Shown piece after piece: positions 1-9,900 of a DNA stretch of 64,000 bases (position 1 is the first letter of the stretch; each line of letters begins with the position of its first letter). Both the position numbers and the translations under genes were made by a program. The stretch spans positions 7,361,734 to 7,425,733 of the forward strand of contig NC_089738.1 in assembly GCF_035083965.1 (NCBI RefSeq). Direction: 5' to 3'. Origin of the DNA: Branchiostoma lanceolatum (Eukaryota > Chordata > Leptocardii > Amphioxiformes > Branchiostomatidae). The notes under the pieces are model-generated. The model was not told the origin of the DNA, searched no databases, and saw only the letters and a program-made list of their open reading frames with translations.

Positions 1-620
1 CTGTGAAATGATAAAGACACAAAAGTACACTTTTAGTTTCATATCAGAAATATACTACTGTGCCAGCAAAGTTGGAGTTGAATGCTTACAGTCAGATGCA
101 CAAAGACTAAGTGTGACAGGTCGTTCAGTGTAATATAACCAGCTGTTGCCGTGCTGCGTGCCTGCAAAGCTGGTGTGTTAGTAAGTTGTTAGTGTTATGC
201 CGAAAGGTAGTAATGCCTGTTATACAGATACTGATATGATAATCAATGTAATCATGAAAATTGCAATTCTACGACATTTCTGATCTTATGATGAACAGTG
301 TCACACAATGTGGCTGTGTGTCTGGCAAAGTTATCATTCAGAACTATAACCATCGTACTCTACTGGCATGGCAATAAATTTGCCTGTGATCATAGCTATA
401 GTGTGAAGATGATTTTGAGTACTGCATGCTACTGTGCTAGTCTGCTTAAATATAAAACGTTGCAGGTATAAGACACATTCACACACACACTTAAGTCTGT
501 GGAAACGCCCCTTCCCTAATTTACCTACTCAACAGTCAGATATGAACCTCCTGTACACAATGATAAGTGCATCCTAGACGATAACATAATTTTGTAAACG
601 CAAGTTTGATTTTGTCCTAC

Positions 621-728
621 CTTCCTCAGAGCCTGACATCCGGCGCACCCCTCGCACCAGTTCGGTACTTCCAGCCCCGGCATGGCGCCTCCCGTGTCTC
701 CGTTTGATACTCCAACGTCTTCAGACAT
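621..728 (-). CDS. First coding exon of an unidentified gene (partial)
   Basis: A 36-codon exon starts at an ATG at 728 and ends in an AAG followed by a good GTAGGA donor at 620-615, phase 0. The peptide contains the cysteine cluster WCEGCAGCQALRK (Cys-x2-Cys-x2-Cys). Reading past the donor adds unrelated residues, so the exon most likely ends there and the gene continues to the left, outside the window. It lies head-to-head with the FANCE homologue, 555 bp away, so the two could share a promoter. I do not recognise the family; the three cysteines could be a metal- or lipid-related motif but nothing firmer can be said. Confidence 0.45.
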
Positions 729-1283
729 TTCTTAGACGGTTTCCAAACTTCATCTTCGATTTTCTGCTGTCTAGATCACGTTATGCTGCAACATAATAAT
801 ACACAGCGCAGCGAGGTCCATGTGAAAAGGGGAGGGGGGCACCAACTTCAGAACAATTTACACGCGATTCTTGCAGCACATGCAACGATATGAGACAATA
901 CTTGTCGTTACTAGCTATATATAAGTTTCCAAAAAGCTATACAACCCTTGTTAGGTCGTATTAAGGGACAAAATTCGTATATTACACCCTCAAATGTATA
1001 AAATGAAAGTCCTTGCTTGTCGTCCTGAAAATGGGACCTCGTAGGGACGACGTATTTTATAGCTGACTAAGGTTGTTGATCACAATGCCAGAATATTTGT
1101 AACACCACATATAAGAGAAATTGTATCAAAATGAAATTAAACGAACAGATATATGTGCAAAAATATTTATTTCAGTCATTTTTTATCTATACATTGTATT
1201 ATCATAGATTAGAATCAAATCTAAGATATTAATTTGAACAGGCAGTAACTATCTCGTGATGGACACACTACATCTAAAGCACA

Positions 1284-4200
1284 ATGGCGGGTAAGTTGAA
1301 GAATGTGTATTTGGGAGATTGTGGATCTGATTGCTGAAAATTGGCATAACCTTGCCTGATGACTAGCATTGAGCAACGCCAGTCAGTCCAATTTCATCAT
1401 TTTGATCCTTTTATCTTTAAAAGCCCTTTAAAATTCTATCTTTACTGCTTTTATGTGATAATACAAAGTTTCAGAGTACATGATTATGAATAGGTGCAAA
1501 CAATGGTGCAAATAAAGGAATATGAAAGTACCATTAGTTAAGATGTAATTTGTGCCAGGTTGTGGTGAATCCAAGGAGGTTTTGGGTGAATCCCAGGTCA
1601 TGAAATTATGCATGCGTATCAGTAACTCTCAGGCTCCAAGCAGATGTTGGGAGGGATGGAACATTTTCTGACTACCAGGTTTCTCTGATGACTTTGCAAT
1701 TGGGTTTCTCTGACAATCGATTTACTTAATCAGAGAAACAGCAGTCAGAAAACATTACAATCTTCCACCAAACATCTTCATGGACATTATCAGTCCATGC
1801 CTTCTCCCTTTAGGCCATATGGATGACATCCTCCGGGACTCAAAAGCTGATGTGAACGTGCGAAAAAATTAAAGTTGGCAGAAAAAATTTGCCTTCATTA
1901 TGAATGACTAAACACACATTGGTTTAAACCCAACAATAGATTCTCAATTTTTGTTCTTTCCCATCTTCTTCTTTGACTTTAATAGGCATGCTGCAACATT
2001 ACCCGTAGTATCCGTTGTACGTTTTTGTGTGCAAATTCCGGCATTATCTTTACTCATTTTACAGCTGCTTTGCATAATTTACAGTATGGTTGATTTTTTT
2101 GATAACAGAAGAAAATTGATGTGTGCGCGGATGTCATCCAAAATGAATCAACAATGCTTTACAATACATTTCAAATTTTCAATAATCTTGAGCAGGGAAC
2201 AGGAGTTGCCTGAGTGCTGAAGCCCTCAGCAGGTGTGCAGACTTGGGCAGGAGGATCTCTGAACAACACAGGAAGAGGCGGTATCCATGGCAACCAGGCT
2301 TGGAATTTGATTGGCTGCCAGCTGTGTTGGAGGAAAAGTTGAAAGATGAAAGGTATACTTGTCACTTGATAAGTCATTGATTAAGATGACTGTGTTTTTC
2401 CATTTTTTGTTTTGTTTGTATGGGAACATGGCTGTCAATAAAATTTGTAATATCATATAGCTGAATAATTTTGCTGAATGTCATCTTGTGTCATTGTTCC
2501 TGATGCAAAATTTAAAAGTGTTTAGATATGTGCAACATTACATTAAGGATACCACAGGTTATAGAAGGGCCTTTATAGTTGTTCATGTCATGTATTCAAA
2601 CCCTGTGCCATGGTTATATAATAAGTTATGTGTTTTGTTGTGACGGCATTCTAACCTTAATTCTTTAATCTTGATGTTATAGCAGTTGCAGGTCTCTACA
2701 CCAGAGTTCAGCATCTAAATACACTAAGGAGCAAGATGTACCCAAGAAGGCAGCGTCACCAACTTCTTGTGCACAAAACTCCAAGGAAAAAACACCAAAA
2801 GAAGCTAAACTTGAGAAATCAAGTCAAAGAAAAGAGGACAATGAAATGGTAAATTTCACAACAGATGACAAAGTCTTCGATGGACATGCGCCCAAAAGTT
2901 TTGAGCTGGACATTCCAAATGTAAACAATAAAGAGGAGAAAACCACAGAAGGAGAAAGTACATCGTCCAAGTCTCTTGTACCACCTGCACCGGATACTGA
3001 AGTGCAAGATGAAGTTGAGTTGGTAGAAGAGTCACTTTCCAAGGAGGAACATTCCAAGGAAGCGCTTCCCAAGGAGATAAGTGATGTCTTAACAGAGTTG
3101 CACCTAAGATGGACTCAAGGAGAGCAGGTGTTTGTGCTATTTCTTCAATGTTTTTATCACTTTTCTCTTAATGAACTATCAATCTATCTTTACTGTAAAT
3201 GCATTTAGGTTCGCATGGTTTTAATTTCATGCTAAGGAGAAAATAGAGTGTTAGCAGTGTTTATAAATTCGCTTCAGCGCTATAGTCACATACTTCTTCA
3301 GTATTGGACAAAAATGTCTGCGGTGGTTTTAAGTTCCGCAAAAACGTGAACATAAAACCACCGCGAACATTTCTGCATTTACAGTATCATCACAGAGTCT
3401 GTCATTGTCTCACAGTTGTATGTTGTATCTGTACAGGTTGAATTTGCACCAGAACACCATTTCTTTACGAGCTGTTCACCACAGCAGATGGAGAGTGCCT
3501 GTGTTCAGATTCGTGAACTTGGGCTGTCTGAAGTTGCCATGTGCGGTGCCTGTCATTTCATGGTACAAGTTACACCACCTCCTAGCCACACCAACTCCTG
3601 TGTTTTTATCAGGCAGTGTCTTCTGCCCCAGTTACATGATGTAGAGAGTGAGACTGCATCAAGGATTCTGTCAGCAGCTATGGTGGAGTTTGCAAGGTAA
3701 GTACATGCAACAAAAGGGTGAATTTAAGCCATGCAACTATTTAATCTGAAGGCCATGTCAATCTATTCCCTTTGTTCTCAGACATTGCAAAACTGAAGCA
3801 TAGGACAAGAGAAAAACACCAAAAATAGTTACTCAAGCAACTGGATAAAATTTTGAAACAGACATTTCAGACAGCATCTGCTGTCTTTCGTCAGTGACTA
3901 ACGATAAGGATTGGAAAACCAAATTTATACCAAAACTCTGAATAGATATGTTAATGAGGTTAAGACGATCTTACTACCTGGATGTCTAACCTTCATCAAC
4001 GCAAGAGAAAAACATTTTAGGTCCAGGAGGAAAATTTAATTCCATCTGACTTTGGTCCAGGGCTGTCTCCAGCTTTTAATTTTTTCCGTCTCCCTCATTG
4101 TTTCTGAGCCCATGTTTTCAATTTTCATTGTTAAATCTGTAATTTTAAGCTTATGAAAATGCATTTACATTAATTTCTGTTTATTCTGATTATTTCAGGA

Positions 4201-5400
4201 CACACAATACAAAGTTGTTATTCTCTGTTCTAACAAGCAAATTTCTGTCCGAGGACAGTAGGAGGCTTCCTAAAGATAGAGTAGTCATTCCCTGAAACTG
4301 TGAACAATGGTACAGACTTTCCAATTTGACTGTTTTTATGATGATCTTTTGGGTAACATTGGTGTAACCGTCATCCATTAGTTTCAGCAAGGACATATCA
4401 GTTCAGTAAGGTATATCTGATTCAGTATAGGAGCCACTACTTTTTCTTCGTAGCGATTTTTCTAATTTGATGGCTTTAAGTCTTACTCTACTTCCTATAA
4501 TCACTGTATCAGGAAGTACCCCAGACCGTTTGTTGAGACAGCAGTGACGCCCCTACTGACGACATTGGGGGAGGGCAGCTGGCTGTGGGATGTGCTGAAC
4601 AGGCTTGTCACTGAACCAGACACCCAACCACAGGTACAATACATTGGAGTTACAATCACAACAGTTTGGATAGCTTAATTTCCATCAATTGTGAAAGCAA
4701 ACTTTGACTGTCAAGAAAATTTTGCATCAAGTTGCAACACATTTAAGGTAGTGTATTATCACCTTTAACAAATAACGTAACCTTCTAATTAACTTTAAAA
4801 TTGTTGACATTTGAGACAAGACTTATTATTCAGAAAATGTACTGTGGGATATTGCTAACTACAGTCAAAAGAAAACCACTCAGGGGACCGATAAAATCTG
4901 GTCTATGTGGACAGGTGGTCACTACAAAGAGGACTCTTAATGCTTGTTTCAATGGAAAGAATTATCGAAGGGACCAGGAAAAAGTGGTCACATTGGCCAG
5001 GTGGTCCGTAGATAGAGATGGTCACCTGTACAGGTTTGACTGTATGTTTATAACATTACTGTTTCTATCATTTCTTTCTCAGGATCTCATATCCATTCTT
5101 CAAGTGCTGTATGGAGCTGAAACTTGGTCAGAGTCAACAGTAGCCTTACTTCAGACAGTCATTAACCAGAAGCCTCCCCTGGATAATTCTTCTCTGTCTG
5201 ATCTCATCACAGCTACTCAGGGTCAGGCAGAGAACTTGAAGTCTAATCTCAAGTTCACAAAGCTTATCCTTGCTATAATTAAGACATATGGGAAGGAGAT
5301 GTCTCAAGATGATATTAAGAGGTTCACTACTGTACTAGATTGTAACCAAACATTCCTGAAGAGAGCAGCTTCTGCAGCTCTCAAAAGAGTTACAAAGTAA
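1284..5400 (+). CDS. FANCE: Fanconi anaemia group E protein homologue (six coding exons)
   Basis: Coding exons: 1284-1290, 2196-2352, 2686-3127 (or start 2692), 3437-3696, 4513-4633, 5083-5400; 434 aa (human about 536). FANCE bridges FANCC of the nuclear FA core complex to FANCD2, promoting FANCD2 ubiquitination in interstrand-crosslink repair. Seen: an N-terminal piece with GLEFDWLPAVLEEKL, resembling human GWEPFDWGRLLEAL; a charged Lys/Glu/Ser linker (about residues 55-200); and a C-terminal helical-repeat domain from residue 203, beginning VEFAPEHHFFTSCSPQQM (human VELQLLHECSPSQM) and ending NQTFLKRAASAALKRVTK (human NTTFLRKSLKAALKHLGP). This C-terminal domain is the FANCC/FANCD2-binding part in human. 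Exon 1 codes only Met-Ala plus one base before a perfect GTAAGT; its phase fits exon 2, but it is the least certain exon. Poly(A) signal AATAAA near 5646. The family call is strong; the exon-3 acceptor is ambiguous between two in-phase AGs. Confidence 0.88.
3193..3384. mobile_element. Hairpin MITE with TA target duplication in FANCE intron 3
   Basis: The 192-bp segment starts CTGTAAATGC and ends GCATTTACAG, each end flanked by TA (3191-3192 and 3385-3386). The inverted ends extend imperfectly for about 35 bp through a motif of the type TTCGCGGTGGTTTTA. TA duplication plus terminal inverted repeats without coding capacity is the Tc1/mariner-type MITE signature. Degenerate relatives lie near 19230-19360 and 47575-47755. 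Confidence 0.75.
3814..4010. repeat. Dispersed repeat in FANCE intron (ACTCAAGCAACTGGAT family)
   Basis: This copy contains, in order: ACTCAAGCAACTGGAT, a TTTCAGACAG...CTGTCTTTCGTCAGTGA hairpin block, a TATGTTAATGAGGTTAAGA-type block, and CCTGGATGTCTAACCTTCATC. The same blocks recur at about 15785-16010, 17590-17720, 30370-30440, 44985-45125 and in both arms of the big palindrome (33780-33995; 42660-42880). No coding capacity is seen. It is an interspersed family of unknown class. Confidence 0.7.
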
Positions 5401-6944
5401 TGGACTGACACAGTGTCAATGGCAATAGACCCCTTTCCAGTTACTGCGGCCATTTTGAATTTTCCTAAATGTGCCTGTTGTTGTTTATTTAACAAACGGC
5501 TTGCCCGTTCTTCTAGGGAAGTAGCCCACATAAACAAAGCGTGTATCTTTTATGTGGCTATTTTCGGCAACCCATGTTTGCTTGACTAACAGAAACTTCG
5601 TACATTTGGAGTCTACTGTCTTGAACATGTTTATTCGTGCTGTAAATAAAAAAAGATCCTCTCTTCTGTTTCTCACTACATAGTTTACGTATGAGAGGGT
5701 TACATACATGTACATAGTATTATATGTACCTAGGATTATGACAAAATGAAAACATACAAAGTAACTTAGATTCATTTCTGATTATATGATATTATTAGTA
5801 CAGTTATTCAGTTACCTCCGGCTACTATCCTTTGATTTAACAATGCTGCACTGTTTTGACATAAAGGTCTATGGAATGTATCATTAAAGAAACTCTCACA
5901 TATTGTTGAAAAAAATCTATTGCATCCTACAAAGCACCAAGACCTACATAACTATACTATGCATATTCACTGAACATGCAAAAATGTAAATCTTCACTTA
6001 AAAGTTCATCTGTGTTGGTAGAAGTCATTCGGAGTCATTTTTGTGTTGGCAATTGCAGTTCAACTTTAATTCCGAAATCTAGTAAGTCTATCACCATCAT
6101 ATTACTAGTAGAACTGTCACATGGTTGTTTCATAGAAACACTCATTCAGTCATAACTTGGAATCGCACATGTACAATAATACTGCAGCAGTAAATATGGC
6201 ACTTTGCCCCTATTGCCCATTAACAAAGTCTTCTTGGCTAGAAAGATCGTCTGGAACATTACAATCAAATAAAAATCCTTCATTGGGACAAAAAAACTAA
6301 AGAAAATGTCCTGAAGACAATTCCATTCACAAGGAAAGTTACAATAAAAATGCATTCACTGCACAGTACAAGGCACAAAATACAAATGAGTAACATTGTA
6401 GATACTGTGGTGCATGGAACACTATTATACTACATGGCTGTGTTACTTCTGTCATTAATGCATACTGTAATTCTTATTCGTTAACGGTAAATTTTAGCAA
6501 CTATCACCATTCAACCGTTTAAATGTCATCATCGCAAATATTTGATTATTCTTCGTACTGAGGCAAGAACTTTGTTCCCATCATTAGAATTAAATTCCAC
6601 GAACTACCCCTTTCCCCCCAAATGCTAAAATTAACGACCACAATATCAAATGGATTTACATGAACAAGATGAAGCAGGGTACCCGTTCAACTACTTTACT
6701 ACAACTAAATGAAGACCTACAACATTAGACTTTTACAAATACACTCTACGACAAAATGAGAGCATAACTAGAATTGTGATTAAATCCCTAGTTTATGTGT
6801 AGAAATGGCTAATCTTCACTTGATCAAACTTCACTTATAAAGTCTGACATAAACTACATGTAGTTCAGATATCTACTGTTCAGGAACTTTTCATTGCAGC
6901 AAAGATTCGTGGAATTAACTTCTAGTCATGATAACCCTCCCACA
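5401..6944. other. Convergent intergenic/3'UTR DNA between FANCE and the PHF-like gene
   Basis: No convincing exon on either strand. Contains the FANCE 3'UTR with AATAAA near 5646, and, towards 6944, the presumed 3'UTR of the minus-strand PHF-like gene. AT-rich and unstructured except for short inverted ATTTTAGC-type segments near 6480-6640 that resemble degraded hairpin transposons. Confidence 0.5.
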
Positions 6945-9900
6945 CTATTTCTTCATCCCTCTCCTTGGAGTATGGAACCGAGACGCTTTCTTAGGTGGGA
7001 CGTCTCGATCCTCCTTGGTCTCCTCTGGTTCTTCTTCTTCCTTAGTCTGTCCATTCCTCTTCTTTCCACTGTCCTTTTTATCTTTCTGTTCCTCTTCTTG
7101 AAGCTGCTGCATTAGACCGGTACTCTTCATGAAGCTTGTGACTGCTGCACACTCTGAAGTGGGGATAGATCGCAAAACAGTCACTTTTTAGTTTGGAAAG
7201 ACATCATGAATTTGTAGACAAGATTGAGACATTTGTGAAGTTTCATCAGGTCGGTAAATGAGTGGATATTAAGGCTCTTAATACACAATCAGCCTGAGGG
7301 CACAAATTCATTATTATAGTCTGCTACCATCCTTAGGCGAATAATGACTGGAGTACTATACTCGCCACTAGGTGGCGCTGCAGCAAGAACAATGTGGTCC
7401 TAAATATGACTGAGTTTGTATCCCCCCTCATCCGGAGTAGATTTTCTGATTAAGACACATTATTGTGGCCATGTTAATCTAGAATACCTATCTGTTGTCC
7501 TCTCTTCTTGAAAAAAGTACATGTAGCAGACAACAAAAATGTTGGCATGTGATTGTCCTCTAGTTTTATATAAGGAACTGCAATATCCATATAGAAGTGG
7601 TTGGTTGTATGTGCGTGCATAAAGACATGTTTTACCCGTTTCTGTGGCAGTGTCGTCCTGGATTTTCTTGAGAGTTGACTGCATGACCTGTTTCACCCTG
7701 GTACAGACGGCTCCCAGTGTCCCAGCCTCCCTACTGTGGTCCCAGAAGTCTGTTGAAAATGATAGAAAAACTTTTAAAACATCATTGTCTCCATTTTATT
7801 ATCAACTATTAGTAGGCCTGAAATTAGACCACTGTTTCATTGAGAAATAGAATATTAAAATAAATATGGCAAATGAAAATTCTAATGCCTCATTTTTCAC
7901 CTAAGTTCTGGAGTAGCCTTGTGGCACCAAATTTTTATTGATTTGTTTGTCTGCATTGCATACCTTTTTTTTTTTTGGGGGGGGGGGTACAAGGTTTGGA
8001 AGCAGGGAGACGGTTAACCAGCTTCAAAAGTGCAATCTATAATGTCAATCTCTCCATGATTGATACTACAAACTGTAAGGTTTGAACCTAAATTTTCACA
8101 TAACTTGCTTGTGCGGAAGTTTTCAAGCTTTGTGGAAGTTTTCAAGCTTGGTTCGAGCGAGAGCTCGACCAAAGTAAGTAAAGTAAGTTGCTTGTCACAG
8201 TAGTCTCAGATAACTATAAAACATGTTCAGATTTAGTATATAAGCAGGAATTTAGCAAAAATGCTGGTTTAAATAGCACTTAAGAAATAAAACATCCATA
8301 GCTTGGGCCTCACCTGTCTTCTGTGCTCCATCATCTTTTTTCTCCATCTTTTCATCTCCACTCTCATCGTCACCATCTCCTGATGAATCTTCCCCATCAT
8401 CACCTTGGTCTTTCTCCTTCGCTTTCCCCGCACGTTTTCTTGTAGGAGAAACACACATGCACAAAAATTACTCACCACCCAAAAGAGCAATTCTACAATC
8501 TACAATTAAAAAAAAATTACGGCTCTTGGTCAGTTGGTGGCCGATGTTGGTGTTTTAGGCAAAGTTTTGACAGATTAGCCGAAGAGGTTCGATGGGTGGC
8601 ACTCCACAGTCATGGTAGGTAGGAAGATCGTGTTAAGGGCACAACATCGGGTCATGGCGAGTATCAAACCCAGAACCTATTGGTTCTGAGGCCAACGCTC
8701 AAACCGTTACCCCAAACATATGCCACGACCATACAACAGGAGGGCAGAAACCAAAGGTCCCAGTCAATGTCATATTTCGATTTCTATGAATCATACCGGG
8801 ACTTCTCCATCCTTTTATCTCCACTTCCTTCCTCCTTCTCCTCCTCCTCATCTCCTGGTCCATCTTCCTGTTCACTTGTTTCCTTGTCAGCATCTTGTTC
8901 TCCTTCCTCTTGGGCTTTCTCCTCCTTGATCTTTTTCTTGGTAGGTACCTTGAAAGTCATTGTTTTCAGAAAAATTAGAGTCAAATATCACATATTTCTC
9001 GTAAATTTTCTATCTTACTAGAATTGCGGCAAAACCAGGATTTTCTATGGTAAACCAAATTTCTGTACAGTCCATCTTTAAATCTGATTTCCACAGAATG
9101 AGCATTTGATGTTAACCATTAAGAACAGGTGCTTTAGCATGTAACACTGTCATCAATGAAACAGGCTTTTAAATGTTAATGTTATCAAGCATGTGCTAGA
9201 ACATGTAGACATGAGACACATCACTTTATTTACTTAATAGACTTACAATACATCTGTCTCATAATCATAAATTAATGCTTTCCTAATGAACATCAAGTGT
9301 ATTCTTCACAACCAAACACTTACCCTTCGTACTGCTGGTATGATCATATCATCATCAGTGAAGGACTCTTCATCTGTTTCATCATACTTAACAGTGGTCC
9401 GCGCACGTTTACTTGAAAGAGAAATAAACACAAACAAAATTACCACCCATATGTTAGAGCAACTGCATACAACATACAACATGAGGTCAGAAACCAAATA
9501 TAAGTCAGCTTCCAAGTTCGATTAATCGTTACAGGTACAATAACTAATTTGTTTTTCAGTACATCACCACTTTAGTTATGGGTTCTAATTATAAGTTAAC
9601 TGCATTAAATTTCTATTACTGCTCATGGTCTCAGAACAGAGTTTTCCAATCCCTACTTTTACACAAAACTGTAAAATGAGACCTCAATCAGTGTCAATTT
9701 ACATGATGAGAAGAAGAACACCACCCATCCCCAATTGTACCTTCTTCGAGGACTCTCCTCATCCTTTCGACCTTTCTTGAAAGGCCGCCCTCTCTTCCTT
9801 TGGGACGCTCTCTTCGGTGTGGTTCTCTTGGAGGGGGAGGCGTCCCAACTCGGATCTGTATTCTCATCATCTGGCTCTTCATCCCTTTCTTCTTCATCCG

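Noticed and set aside
4801..5082. Upstream extension of the last FANCE exon (open to 4801)
   Set aside because: The open frame before 5083 is repeat-like intron. A clear CTTTCTCAG acceptor at 5082 and the match to human FANCE start at DLISILQ.
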